Positions 8,918 to 16,930 of a stretch of 64,000 nt of DNA are shown here, one piece after another (the stretch's first letter is position 1; each line of letters begins with the position of its first letter). The stretch lies in assembly GCF_014287875.1 (NCBI RefSeq), contig NZ_JACOPN010000003.1, positions 62,001 through 126,000 of the forward strand, given 5' to 3'. The notes beneath the pieces were generated by a model. It worked only from the letters and a program-made list of their open reading frames with translations. It was not told the origin of the DNA and made no database searches. A program made the translations under genes and the position numbers. The DNA is from Flintibacter faecis (GTDB lineage Bacteria > Bacillota > Clostridia > Oscillospirales > Oscillospiraceae).

Positions 8918-9606
8918 CACGGGGTCTCCTCCTCTCCATTCTTCATGAAGTAGTCGCACCAGGGCCGCAGGGTGCAGCTCTGGCACTGGGGCCGCCGGGC
9001 GATGCACACCGCCCGGCCGTGGAGGACCATCCGGTGGCAGAAGTTGTTGGACTCCTCCGGGGGCAGCACCCGGCGCAGCTGCTGTTCCACCTTTCCCGGG
9101 TCCTTGGAGCCGTCGGTCAGGCCCAGCAGCCCGGTGATGCGGATGCAGTGGGTGTCCGCCACCACCACCCCGGGCACGTGATACACGTCGCCCAAGATCA
9201 GGTTGGCCGTCTTCCGCCCCACCCCGGGCAGCTTCAGCAGCTCCTCCATGGTACCGGGCACCCGGCCCCCATAGTCCCGCAGCAGCATCTGGGCCGACAG
9301 GACGATGTCCCGGGCCTTGGCCCGGAAGAAGCCGGTGGAGTGGACATAGCGCTCCACCTCCGCCACGTCCGCCCCGGCCAGGGCCTCCAGGGTGGGGAAC
9401 CGGGCGTAAAGGGCGGGGGTGACCTGATTCACCCGCTCGTCGGTACACTGGGCGGCCAGACGCACGGCAAACAGCAGCTCATAATCCTTTTCATATTGCA
9501 GGGAACACAGGCTGTCGGGATAGAGGGCTTTCAGCTCCTCCACGATGGCCCGCACCTGCTCCGGTGTTTTTCCCACGGCGGCAGCGTCTCCTTTGCTTAA
9601 AGTCAT
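8917..9606 (-). CDS. nth: Endonuclease III
   Basis: Bifunctional DNA glycosylase/AP lyase that removes oxidised pyrimidines. The 229-residue product has the helix-hairpin-helix LPGVGRKTANL with the catalytic lysine, the catalytic aspartate in VADTHCIRI, and a C-terminal 4Fe-4S loop with cysteines spaced C-x6-C-x2-C-x5-C (CIARRPQCQSCTLRPWC). It is first in the minus-strand run and overlaps the DUF2500 gene by one base. About 15 residues before the core domain are not conserved, so a start slightly downstream of ATG 9606 is possible. Confidence 0.95.
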   Translation of the reverse strand: MTLSKGDAAAVGKTPEQVRAIVEELKALYPDSLCSLQYEKDYELLFAVRLAAQCTDERVNQVTPALYARFPTLEALAGADVAEVERYVHSTGFFRAKARDIVLSAQMLLRDYGGRVPGTMEELLKLPGVGRKTANLILGDVYHVPGVVVADTHCIRITGLLGLTDGSKDPGKVEQQLRRVLPPEESNNFCHRMVLHGRAVCIARRPQCQSCTLRPWCDYFMKNGEEETP

Positions 9607-9693
9607 TCGGGTTCTGGTGATCGAAATACTATGATCGATTTGATGATATCACACTTGCCGCCGTTTTTCGAGCCTTTTTTCAAACTAGGCAGA

Positions 9694-9754
9694 AATAATC
9701 AGGGGGACGGTTCTTGTGATTAGCAGCTAATCATAAGGACCGTCCCCGTAATTA
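9694..9754. repeat. GGGACGGTTC palindrome, copy 1
   Basis: Imperfect palindrome with arms GGGGACGGTTCTTGTGATTA and TAATCATAAGGACCGTCCCC. It can form a hairpin of about 20 base pairs with a short loop. The same arm recurs at 10696, 11441, 13012 and 50810, always in or beside accessory genes. Confidence 0.85.
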
Positions 9755-9758
9755 CCTC

Positions 9759-9787
9759 TTGCATTAGATCTGTTCGCCCCGTATAAT
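9759..9787 (+). promoter_or_regulatory. Sigma-A-type promoter of the Rpn-type gene
   Basis: TTGCAT at 9759-9764 and TATAAT at 9782-9787 are separated by 17 bases, 49 bases before the chosen start at 9837. The gene therefore carries its own housekeeping promoter inside the repeat-bounded segment. Confidence 0.65.
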
Positions 9788-9836
9788 ATAGTCGTAGAAA
9801 GCGTTGTGAAGTTATCCCGAGAGAGAAGGTGTGCAA

Positions 9837-10694
9837 ATGCTGGAGGACCCCTTCAAGAAGTATGACCCGCAAATCTTAGAAGTCGTTCGAAACTTTCGCC
9901 TTCTCGACGATGATTTCATGACGAAGGTCTTCGAGGACAAGGCGTGTCTGGAGTTGATGCTCCAAATCGTCATGGACATCCCAACGCTAAAGGTCAAAAG
10001 TTTTCACATACAGGACACGCTCAAAAACATTCAGGGGCGTTCTGTCCGCTTCGACGTTTGGGCGGAAGATGACGCCCATACGCAGTATAACATCGAAGTT
10101 CAACGAGCGGACAAAGGTGCCGGCACCAAACGCGCTCGTTATAACAGCGCCATGCTGGACGCGAATATCACGCAGCCAGGTGATGACTGCACAGACCTTC
10201 CCAAAACTTATGTCATCTTTATCACCGAAAACGACATACTGGGGAAGGGGCAGTTGTGCTATCGCATCGAGAGAAGATATCGCGTTGAACGCACCGGACA
10301 ATACGAGGTATTCGACGATGATGCGCACATCCTATATGTGAATGCCGCTTATGAGGACGCTTCAACGGCGCTGGGAAAGTTGATGGCAGATTTCAGAACG
10401 AGAGACCCGGAACAGATGCATTTCCAGGCGTTGAAACAGCGTACAAAATATTTCAAAGAAGAACCGAAAGGAGTTGGGACTATGTGCAGAGCTGTGGAAG
10501 ACCTTGTAAAAAAGGAACTCAGCAGAACGGTTGAAAACATTGTTAAGAACGAGCTTAATGAAGCATTTCTCCAACTTGTCCAAAATATGAGCAAACAGAA
10601 ACTTTCACTCGTACAGATGACTGCACTGTCCGAACGCAGCGAAGAAGAGGTTATTGCGGCGCTAAAGAAACTGGGGCTTTCTATTCCCGAGTAA
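9837..10694 (+). CDS. Rpn/PD-(D/E)XK nuclease-family transposase-like protein
   Basis: The 285-residue product matches the Rpn family (recombination-promoting nuclease, putative transposase). The N-terminal PD-(D/E)XK domain shows FDVWAED followed by YNIEVQ, giving the D...ExQ active-site pattern, then the Arg-rich YNSAMLD helix. The C-terminal third is helical, with KKELSRTVENIVKNEL suggesting a coiled coil. E. coli relatives promote RecA-independent recombination and some behave as toxins or phage-defence factors. ATG 9837 has AGAGAAGG 7 bases upstream; the GTG at 9831 lies too close to that site. GGGACGGTTC palindromes flank it on both sides (9694, 10696). Whether it is mobile, defensive or selfish cannot be read from the sequence. 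Confidence 0.85.
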   Translation: MLEDPFKKYDPQILEVVRNFRLLDDDFMTKVFEDKACLELMLQIVMDIPTLKVKSFHIQDTLKNIQGRSVRFDVWAEDDAHTQYNIEVQRADKGAGTKRARYNSAMLDANITQPGDDCTDLPKTYVIFITENDILGKGQLCYRIERRYRVERTGQYEVFDDDAHILYVNAAYEDASTALGKLMADFRTRDPEQMHFQALKQRTKYFKEEPKGVGTMCRAVEDLVKKELSRTVENIVKNELNEAFLQLVQNMSKQKLSLVQMTALSERSEEEVIAALKKLGLSIPE

Positions 10695-10695
10695 A

Positions 10696-10720
10696 AATAA
10701 TCAGGGGGACGGTTCTTGTG
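10696..10720. repeat. GGGACGGTTC half-palindrome, copy 2
   Basis: Single arm AATAATCAGGGGGACGGTTC starting two bases after the Rpn-type gene stop. It has no complementary arm nearby but is in the same orientation as the left arm of copy 1, leaving the gene between direct repeats. Confidence 0.8.
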
Positions 10721-10807
10721 TCCAGCCGTACATTTCACAGAATATTTCTTCTCGTTTCTGGCCTTTTGTGATATACTACACTTAGAAAAAGTGTTTGGAG
10801 GTGCCCT

Positions 10808-11107
10808 ATGAGTAAGATTTATTCATTGTCTGAATTAAAGTCCATTTTAAATCCCGTTTTTTCTGAACACGGTGTCCGAAAGGCGGTGCTGTTTGGCTCT
10901 TACGCAAAAGGCACCGCCACGGAACACAGCGATGTTGACCTGCTGGTAGACAGCGGCCTCCGGGGGCTGAAATTTTTCGGGCTGCTGGAAAGCGTGACAT
11001 GCGCTTTGAATATTCCGGTGGATCTGCTGGATGTGACGCAGATCGAACAAGGCTCCAAAGTGGAGCGTGAGATTCAAAGCAGCGGGGTATCCATCTATGG
11101 ACAGTAA
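10808..11107 (+). CDS. mntA: MntA-type nucleotidyltransferase antitoxin
   Basis: Small nucleotidyltransferase of 99 residues with the signature GSYAKGTATEHSDVDLLV (about residues 31-48), which contains the Gly-Ser and the D-x-D metal ligands. MntA antitoxins neutralise HepT by adding AMP to a tyrosine next to its HEPN active site. The start has GGAGGTGCCCT upstream. Its stop overlaps the HepT start by 11 bases, the usual antitoxin-first arrangement of this type VII system. A solitary minimal nucleotidyltransferase without toxin partnership is possible but less likely given the neighbour. Confidence 0.88.
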   Translation: MSKIYSLSELKSILNPVFSEHGVRKAVLFGSYAKGTATEHSDVDLLVDSGLRGLKFFGLLESVTCALNIPVDLLDVTQIEQGSKVEREIQSSGVSIYGQ

Positions 11108-11441
11108 AGATATTCGGGTCTTGAAAAAACTGCTGCAGCACACGGATGCTATTATGCGGTATTGTCAAAACTGCAAGCAGCTTGCGGATTTCGAGGCGGA
11201 CTCCATGCGTGTGGAAGCGACTGTTTTTAATCTCATGCAGATTGGAGAATTAGCAAAAACATCTCTGAGCGATGATACAAAAGAGCAGATCATATCCATT
11301 CCTTGGCGGCAGATTTATGGAATGCGGAACCGCATTGTTCACGGGTATGATGGGGTCAATATGTTGATCGTTTGGGAGACCGTTTCCGAAGATATCCCGC
11401 AGTTGAACCGTGAGTTGGCAAAGATTCTGGGGACACTTTAA
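11097..11441 (+). CDS. hepT: HepT-like HEPN RNase toxin
   Basis: The 114-residue product is a minimal HEPN-domain protein (DUF86). The active-site motif R-x4-H is seen as RNRIVHGY near residues 76-83, including the tyrosine that MntA enzymes AMPylate. HepT is a ribonuclease whose activity is blocked by AMPylation. The start at ATG 11097 lies inside the mntA 3' end. The pair is bracketed by GGGACGGTTC palindromes at 10696 and 11441, in keeping with a movable cargo. Confidence 0.88.
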   Translation: MDSKDIRVLKKLLQHTDAIMRYCQNCKQLADFEADSMRVEATVFNLMQIGELAKTSLSDDTKEQIISIPWRQIYGMRNRIVHGYDGVNMLIVWETVSEDIPQLNRELAKILGTL

Positions 11442-11491
11442 ATAATCAGGGGGACGGTTCTCGAATCACAAGAACCGTCCCCCTGATTACA
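11441..11491. repeat. GGGACGGTTC palindrome, copy 3
   Basis: Near-perfect palindrome: TAATCAGGGGGACGGTTCT pairs with AGAACCGTCCCCCTGATTA around a loop containing CGAATCACA. It begins at the last base of hepT and could act as a transcription stop, though no clear T-run follows. Confidence 0.85.
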
Positions 11492-11495
11492 GTAT

Positions 11496-11672
11496 ACCAA
11501 ACTTTCCTTTTTCTGTCAAATTACGCTGTCCGTATCTGTTTTTCTTGTCAAAAAACAGCATTGATTGTCAAAAAAACGCAAGGCAGCTGCCGAAACAACC
11601 GCCTTGCGTTGGATTTTGTATCATTCTTTTTCCGGAAATCTCAAAGGAATCGTCCCCGTGATTCCCCGTGAT
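11496..11672. repeat. 3'-flank repeat of the SLH-CAP genes, copy A
   Basis: About 170 bases that recur inverted at 50808-50983 with only a few differences. It contains repeated TTGTCAAAAA stretches, a hairpin AACGCAAGGC...GCCTTGCGTT at about 11576-11612, and a GGGACGATTC half-palindrome near 11645. In each copy it lies immediately downstream of an SLH-CAP gene, so it travels with that gene. The hairpin could be the gene's terminator on the minus strand. Confidence 0.85.
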
Positions 11673-11687
11673 TCGAAACTCCCCTTT

Positions 11688-12950
11688 TTATTTTACGTAG
11701 TAATTATAAGGAGCACATTTAATAACTAAGGCAGAACTCATGTCACCCCAAATAGTCATTACCCATACACCATTATAGGAAGCAACGCATGTTGTGTAAC
11801 TTTTGTATCCGGCATTAAGCATAATTGATGCATGTCCACTTGAATTTTCCCATGCTTTAATAACTCTTTCTGCCCCGTTTTCGCCACGATACAAATTTTC
11901 ACCAGAAATCCCACTTGAACCATCAGGACGAGCATGTTCAAAATAAGAATACGCTTCCTTTGCACGAAGTAACGTATACTCTTCCTGCTCGTCGGTTGTC
12001 ACCCAATGCATCGTTACATCCCATGTTTCTTCAATTTGGTCAGGATGCTTTGCAAGGAATGCATTGACATAAGGAATCACATCGTACTGAAGTTTAGCTC
12101 CAGAGATATCGACATTTGCCTTGGTATAGAACCCGTTAGCATTAGGAGAAGATGCGTCACCCGTAGTAGGATAATCATTGCTCTTTCCAACGTCACACAG
12201 GCTGTTCACGTAAGCCGCATTCGTTGTGCCATCAGAGTTCTGGCTATTGCTCGCATCAGGCTTCGTCGGTGTAGGAGTAGGTGTAGGCTCGACAGGCTGC
12301 GTAGAACCACCATTTACCTCAGGAAACTGGACCCCTTCCACGTTTTCAAGATAGCGAATCAAAATGACCGCTACCTGAGCACGAGTTGCGGTTCCACGGG
12401 GGCTCAGGGTCGTGCTGCTGGTGCCGCTGACCACCTTGTTGGAGACGGCCCAAGCGAAGCCGTCGGCGGCGTAGCTGGCCACCTGATAATAGTCGCTGTA
12501 TTGAGAGATGGCGGAGGTGTTGGTTGCAGGCTTGTCGGCCACGTTGTACAGGATGGTGACCATTTGCTCCCGTGTCAGCTGGTTGTCGGGGCCAAAGGTG
12601 CCGTTGGAATAGCCGCTGACCACGCCCTTCTTGCTCGCCCATGTCACAGCCTTTGCGTACCATGCAGAAGAGGGCACATCAGAGAAGCCGGAATTTGTGC
12701 CGCAGTCCTCACCGTAGTAGTTGTACAAAATCTGCACCATCTGACCGCGGGTGATGGGGTCATTTTTGCCGAACAGGCTGCTGCCGTAGCCGTTCATCAG
12801 TCCGGCTTCTGACGCTTGCATCACCTGGGTGTAGCACCAGGCATCTCTGGTAGGCGAGACATCCGCGAAGCTCCCTGCCGCGCTTGCAGGGAGCGTCAGC
12901 GACAGACACAGCGCCGCTGCCGCCAACAGGGCAGTTAATTTTCGTTTCAT
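11688..12950 (-). CDS. Secreted SLH-domain/CAP-domain surface protein A
   Basis: The 420-residue precursor has a signal peptide (MKRKLTALLAAAALCLSL, probable cut after ASA), three SLH repeats (about 28-205) that would bind a cell-wall polymer, a Pro/Thr linker (VEPTPTPTPTKP), and a C-terminal CAP/SCP domain. The CAP domain shows ...EHARPDG, SGENLYRG and AWENSSGHASIMLNAGY with two histidines and a glutamate in the family positions. CAP proteins in bacteria are of varied or unknown function. AAAGGAGG precedes ATG 12950. The linker and CAP part are visibly AT-richer than the SLH part and are closely matched by the paralogue at 49.5 kb, while the SLH part is not. This suggests domain exchange. 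Confidence 0.88.
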   Translation of the reverse strand: MKRKLTALLAAAALCLSLTLPASAAGSFADVSPTRDAWCYTQVMQASEAGLMNGYGSSLFGKNDPITRGQMVQILYNYYGEDCGTNSGFSDVPSSAWYAKAVTWASKKGVVSGYSNGTFGPDNQLTREQMVTILYNVADKPATNTSAISQYSDYYQVASYAADGFAWAVSNKVVSGTSSTTLSPRGTATRAQVAVILIRYLENVEGVQFPEVNGGSTQPVEPTPTPTPTKPDASNSQNSDGTTNAAYVNSLCDVGKSNDYPTTGDASSPNANGFYTKANVDISGAKLQYDVIPYVNAFLAKHPDQIEETWDVTMHWVTTDEQEEYTLLRAKEAYSYFEHARPDGSSGISGENLYRGENGAERVIKAWENSSGHASIMLNAGYKSYTTCVASYNGVWVMTIWGDMSSALVIKCAPYNYYVK

Positions 12951-13011
12951 GGAAAAACCTCCTTTATTCTCTCTTGTTGTAAAGTATACCATAAATGACG
13001 GTGTAATCAAG

Positions 13012-13070
13012 TAATCAGGGGGACGTTTCCTATGATCGCCACGAATCACAGGAACCGTCCCCCTGATTAT
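13012..13070. repeat. GGGACGGTTC palindrome, copy 4
   Basis: Arms TAATCAGGGGGACGTTTCC and GGAACCGTCCCCCTGATTA around a loop containing TATGATCGCCACGAATCACA. It separates the SLH-CAP gene from spoIIIAH and marks the right edge of the accessory stretch. Confidence 0.85.
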
Positions 13071-13082
13071 TGCTTAAATTGC

Positions 13083-13709
13083 TTAATTGACTTGAATGAT
13101 CTTGATCTGGTCGGCGGTGAAGCCTGCCGTCTGGTTCACCACGTCCACCAGCTTGGCGGTGTCCGCCTCGTTCAGGCCGCTCTCCGGTGCGGCCACCGCC
13201 AGACTGAGGGAGTCCTCCCCAATGAAAGCCACACAGTCGGCATAGCCCTTGGCCAGCACCAGATTCTCGATCTGGGCCTCGGTGACGGTGTAGTCGGCCA
13301 TGGTCTGGATGGCGGTGTTCACCTGGTCCTTCACCGTCTGGTCTGCGTCCTCCCGCCCCGCCGCGTCCTGCAATAAAGACAGGGCGCTGTCCCGGGCCTG
13401 CTGGCGGTTCAGGCGGGCGGCGGCAAAATAGTCCCCGCTGGCGCTGCCCGGCTCCGCCGTCTCCTGGGCGGGGGCGGCGGTGGAGGTGTCCCCGGCGGAG
13501 GCATCCGTCTCCTGCGAGAGCAGGGGGTCCTGGCTCTGCCCCCCTACCATAGTGGACTGCCCCAGGGTCTTGCCCGCCTGGGCCTGCTGGTCATAGCTCC
13601 AGTTTAAGTATACCGCCGCACAGACGAACAGGGCGACGGCCGCCACCACCGCGTTGCGCTTCCACAGCTGCACCCAGTTCGTCCCCTTTTTTCCCGTTCT
13701 CATATTCAT
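13083..13709 (-). CDS. spoIIIAH: Stage III sporulation protein AH
   Basis: SpoIIIAH sits in the mother-cell engulfing membrane and pairs through its YscJ/FliF-like extracellular domain with SpoIIQ from the forespore, forming the feeding-tube channel. The 208-residue product has one transmembrane segment (about 19-37), a low-complexity linker, and a C-terminal domain with the family's YFAAARLNRQQARD and NLVLAKGYADCVAFI stretches. It is the last of eight genes in the operon, 12 bases after spoIIIAG. No SpoIIQ gene is in the window. Confidence 0.94.
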   Translation of the reverse strand: MNMRTGKKGTNWVQLWKRNAVVAAVALFVCAAVYLNWSYDQQAQAGKTLGQSTMVGGQSQDPLLSQETDASAGDTSTAAPAQETAEPGSASGDYFAAARLNRQQARDSALSLLQDAAGREDADQTVKDQVNTAIQTMADYTVTEAQIENLVLAKGYADCVAFIGEDSLSLAVAAPESGLNEADTAKLVDVVNQTAGFTADQIKIIQVN

Positions 13710-13721
13710 TCCTCCCGCTTG

Positions 13722-14258
13722 TTAATTGGTCCCCTGACAAATGGATATCCGGTCGCTGCCCAGGCCGGTTAGGGCGGCCACCGCCTGGCTCAGCCGCAGC
13801 TGCACCAGGGGGTCTCCGCCCCCGGGACACACCACCAGCGCCCCCCGAAAGCTTGGAGTGAGGGTCTGCACCGGCACCACACTCTGGTTCCCGGAGCCGC
13901 GGCCCACGGTGACCACGGTGGAGCTGCCCCTGCCGTCCGACTCTGTCTGGCTGTCCCGGGCCAGCACGCTTCGGGCACCCCCGTCCAGAGTGAGCACCAC
14001 CCGGGTCTCCCCCGCCCCGTCCACCCGGGACAGGGCCTCCGCCAGCCGCTGTTCAAAGCCCTCCAGATTAAAGTCCTCCGCCGTTCCGGCGCTGACCTCT
14101 GCCGCCCCTTCGCCGGCGCTTCTCCCGCTCCCGGTGGGCAGCGCCATGAGCAGGGCCCCCACCGCCACCACGAGCAGCGCCCAGCGATAGGTGCCCAGCA
14201 GCGTCTTCCACCGCTGGCCCAGCCGGGTCAAACGCTCCCCTTCCGGTCTCTCCCTCAC
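13722..14258 (-). CDS. spoIIIAG: Stage III sporulation protein AG
   Basis: Ring-forming component of the SpoIIIA-SpoIIQ channel. The 178-residue product has one N-terminal transmembrane segment (about 25-42) and an extracellular ring domain with TRVVLTLDGGARSVLA, which includes a long insertion rich in Ser/Gly/Arg typical of the AG beta-barrel insert. The GTG 14258 start overlaps the spoIIIAF stop as GTGA and has GGAGGAGG upstream. The frame continues upstream but duplicates spoIIIAF coding space. Confidence 0.92.
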   Translation of the reverse strand: MRERPEGERLTRLGQRWKTLLGTYRWALLVVAVGALLMALPTGSGRSAGEGAAEVSAGTAEDFNLEGFEQRLAEALSRVDGAGETRVVLTLDGGARSVLARDSQTESDGRGSSTVVTVGRGSGNQSVVPVQTLTPSFRGALVVCPGGGDPLVQLRLSQAVAALTGLGSDRISICQGTN

Positions 14259-14734
14259 GGCGCACCCTCCTCCCGAAAGCTCTGCCGCTCCGGGGGCACG
14301 CCCAGTTCCTCCTCCAGGCAGCGGCGCAGCCCGTCCCAGTCCCCCTGGGCCAGGTCCCCCGTCACCTCCACCCGGTCCGGCACATAGATCCCTCCCTCCT
14401 CCCGGCAGTCCACCTGAGCCTGACACTTCAGGCCCAGCTGCGCCCCTTTGCTCTCAATGTATGCCCGGTATTTTTCCGCTATGACGGCCATTTGGATCCC
14501 CTCCCCCTGCTCTGTCAGCGCCGCCCGGCTGTCCGCCAGGGCCGCCCGATAGTCCGTCAGCCACTGCCCGCCCGCCGCCACATCCAGCGTTTTTATTGGG
14601 GAGAGTACCGCACACAGCAGCACCATGGCGCACACCAGCCGCCCCACCTGCTTCACGCTGCCCCTTGGGGACAGGTCCTGGGCAATGGTACACAAGATGG
14701 CCGCCGCGATGACCCGCATCAGCCACTGCTTCAT
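14255..14734 (-). CDS. spoIIIAF: Stage III sporulation protein AF
   Basis: The 159-residue product has two N-terminal transmembrane helices (about 4-22 and 31-48) and a soluble C-terminal domain with VEVTGDL and the Cys-containing QAQVDCREEGG, as in the SpoIIIAF family. It is a component of the mother-cell channel complex. ATG 14734 overlaps the spoIIIAE stop (ATGA), so translation is probably coupled. Confidence 0.92.
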   Translation of the reverse strand: MKQWLMRVIAAAILCTIAQDLSPRGSVKQVGRLVCAMVLLCAVLSPIKTLDVAAGGQWLTDYRAALADSRAALTEQGEGIQMAVIAEKYRAYIESKGAQLGLKCQAQVDCREEGGIYVPDRVEVTGDLAQGDWDGLRRCLEEELGVPPERQSFREEGAP

Positions 14735-15807
14735 CCGATCCCCCCTCCCACCGCCGCCAGGGCGGAGGCCACGCTGACCAGCAGGATCAGCGCCCCCGCC
14801 CCCGTCATGCCCAGCACCATGCCGAAGGCCCCGCCCAAAGCGTCGATCAGCCCGCTGAGTCTGGGCTGGGCGATGAGCGCACACAGGGCAGCCGCAGCCT
14901 TATACACCAGATAGTGCAGTCCCAGGTGGAGGAAGGGGGTCAGGCAGATGGCCAGCACCACCAGCATCCCCGCCGCCCCCACCGTGCCCCGCAGCACACC
15001 CGCCCCGGCCAGCACCGTCTCCGAGGCATCGGCCAAAATGCCCCCCACTACGGGGATGGCCCGGGAGATGGCCAGCTTGGCCGTTTTCACGGCGGCGGCA
15101 TCCACACTGCCTGCAATGGCCCCGCTGGCGGTGAGATAGCCCACAAAGGTCAGCAGCAATCCCGTCAGGAGCAGGGCGGCCGCCCCCTTCATCAGCTCCC
15201 CCAGCTTCTTCAGCCCTGGGCTGTCCACCGCCGCCCAGGCGCAGCTGACGGCCACATAGCCGTCGATCAGGGGGATGAGCAGCCCGTCCATCGCATCTAA
15301 TAACAGCTGGGAGAAGAGCACCGTCACCCCCTGGCCCACTGCCGCACCGGACACCCGGCCTGTGGCGGCGGTGAGTGCGGCCATCACCGGCAGCAGGGCC
15401 TGGGAGAAGTCGTCCATCCGTCTCAGGGTCTCCAGCCCCAAGCCGATCATGGCGGCCACGTCTGTCATGGTCAGGGCGGTGATGGCCAGCGCTCCCGCCA
15501 GCTCCGCCGCCCGGACCCCCTCCTGCTGCCCCGGCAGGGCGGCGCTCTGGGCCAGGCCGCACACCAGCACCACCGCCAGCAGCTTCACCCCTGTGGCCAC
15601 GCTCCGTCCCGCCAATTCCTTCAGCTGCTCCAGGCCCTGGGCGGCAAGTTGGGACAGGCCGCCCTCCAGCCCCGTGTCCCGGGTCACGCCATAGTCCTCC
15701 GCCTGGTCCCACAGCCCGTCCCAGCCGGGGACAGTCTCCCCGTCCAGCGCCGCCACAGGGATAATACACAGCACCAGCGTCAATACAAGTATCACCCATC
15801 GTCTCAT
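14731..15807 (-). CDS. spoIIIAE: Stage III sporulation protein AE
   Basis: Polytopic membrane protein of 358 residues with an N-terminal signal-like segment (MRRWVILVLTLVLCIIPV) and about six or seven further hydrophobic segments. It contains the family motifs LDAMDGLLIPLIDGY and AISRAIPVVGGILADASETVL. It is the largest membrane subunit of the SpoIIIA complex. ATG 15807 overlaps the spoIIIAD stop by four bases. Confidence 0.94.
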   Translation of the reverse strand: MRRWVILVLTLVLCIIPVAALDGETVPGWDGLWDQAEDYGVTRDTGLEGGLSQLAAQGLEQLKELAGRSVATGVKLLAVVLVCGLAQSAALPGQQEGVRAAELAGALAITALTMTDVAAMIGLGLETLRRMDDFSQALLPVMAALTAATGRVSGAAVGQGVTVLFSQLLLDAMDGLLIPLIDGYVAVSCAWAAVDSPGLKKLGELMKGAAALLLTGLLLTFVGYLTASGAIAGSVDAAAVKTAKLAISRAIPVVGGILADASETVLAGAGVLRGTVGAAGMLVVLAICLTPFLHLGLHYLVYKAAAALCALIAQPRLSGLIDALGGAFGMVLGMTGAGALILLVSVASALAAVGGGIG

Positions 15808-16196
15808 GTCAGCATCTCCGCCAGCAGGACCGTCACCGCCCGGGCCAGGGGCAGGGCCGCCCCCAGGGCCAGGATCGTCCCCGCCGTCTCCACAAAGGCG
15901 GCCAGCCCTCCCTCGCCGGAGGAGCGGCACACCTCCGCCGTCAAACGGGTGAGGATGGACAGGGCCACCGTTTTCACCACCGGCTCCAGCAGGGCCTCGT
16001 CCAGCCCCGCCAGACCGGCCAGTTCCTCCATCAGGGCCACCGCCGCCCCCAGGCTGTCCGCCGCAGAGAGGAGCATCCAGGCTCCGGCGCACAGCACCAA
16101 TACCAGGGAGAACTCCGGTGCCCCCCGGCGGAGCACCCCCGCCAGCAGAGCCGCCGTGACCCCTACCGCGGCCACCTGGATCATCCCGTCCATCAC
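15804..16196 (-). CDS. spoIIIAD: Stage III sporulation protein AD
   Basis: Small membrane protein of 130 residues with three to four hydrophobic helices and the family-like EPVVKTVALSILTRLTAEVCRSSG region. ATG 16196 overlaps the spoIIIAC stop; ATG 16193 directly after it is an equally possible start. Confidence 0.92.
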   Translation of the reverse strand: MMDGMIQVAAVGVTAALLAGVLRRGAPEFSLVLVLCAGAWMLLSAADSLGAAVALMEELAGLAGLDEALLEPVVKTVALSILTRLTAEVCRSSGEGGLAAFVETAGTILALGAALPLARAVTVLLAEMLT

Positions 16197-16387
16197 AGGT
16201 GGAACAGGGTCTTTACCAGGTCGAACAGGTCGGCGATCTCCCGCACCACCATCATCAGCACCACCACCAGCCCCGCCAGGGTGGTCATCATAGCCTGTTC
16301 CTCCCGGCCCGCCCGGCTGAGCACCTGATTGAGCACCGCCACCAGAATACCCACAGCGGCGATCTTAAAAATAAGGTCCACGTCCAT
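16193..16387 (-). CDS. spoIIIAC: Stage III sporulation protein AC
   Basis: Very short membrane protein of 64 residues with two transmembrane helices; it begins MDVDLIFKIAAVGILVAVLNQVL and contains the characteristic RAGREEQAMM connection. The length equals the family norm of 64-68. GAGGGGGAC precedes ATG 16387. It lies 32 bases after spoIIIAB. Confidence 0.94.
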   Translation of the reverse strand: MDVDLIFKIAAVGILVAVLNQVLSRAGREEQAMMTTLAGLVVVLMMVVREIADLFDLVKTLFHL

Positions 16388-16419
16388 TTCCGTCCCCCTC
16401 TTTCGTATCCCCGCCGCCT

Positions 16420-16929
16420 TTACAGCAGGAGAATGACCAAAAACGCCCCTCCGGCGGCTCCTAACGCCCGATATACCTTCCCCTGCCGGCGTTGTCTCTC
16501 TTCCGCCCGGACCCGAAGCTCGTCCACCCGGCGGCAGATGGCGTCCACCCGCCGCCGCTGCTCGTTCCAGTCGCACCGGCCCAGAACGTCCCCCAGGGGC
16601 TCTAAAGTGCGGCGGGTCTCCCCGTCCAGGCCGGGCAGGGTCTCCGTCAGCCTGCGCCAGCCTTGGGAGAAGGGCTCCCAACTCAGGCGTTCCAGGCTCT
16701 CCCGGCAGCCCTGAAACAGCGCCCTGGCAGGGCCGGCGCTGCGGGGGATGAGCCGCTCCATCAGCTCGGGCAGGGGCGGACTGTCCAGCTCCAGCTCCTG
16801 CTCCAGCAGAGCCAGCCCGTCCCTTATGGTCTCCAGCGTGCGGACATGGCGCTTCAGGCCCTCCGCCGCCGACAGTCCCGTCCAGGCCGCGCCCCCGGCC
16901 ACCAGCACCGCCCCCAGCAGACGTACCAT
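16420..16929 (-). CDS. spoIIIAB: Stage III sporulation protein AB
   Basis: The 169-residue product has an N-terminal membrane helix (3-20), a helical cytoplasmic-type middle with the family's LLEQELELDSPPLPELMERL, and a C-terminal hydrophobic segment. It resembles type II secretion F-like components. It follows spoIIIAA after one base. Confidence 0.92.
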   Translation of the reverse strand: MVRLLGAVLVAGGAAWTGLSAAEGLKRHVRTLETIRDGLALLEQELELDSPPLPELMERLIPRSAGPARALFQGCRESLERLSWEPFSQGWRRLTETLPGLDGETRRTLEPLGDVLGRCDWNEQRRRVDAICRRVDELRVRAEERQRRQGKVYRALGAAGGAFLVILLL

Positions 16930-16930
16930 G

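Noticed and set aside
11496..11672. Possible CRISPR-like array because of repeated TTGTCAAAAA words
   Set aside because: Spacing is irregular, only three or four short words occur, and the block is explained as a duplicated 3' flank with a hairpin.
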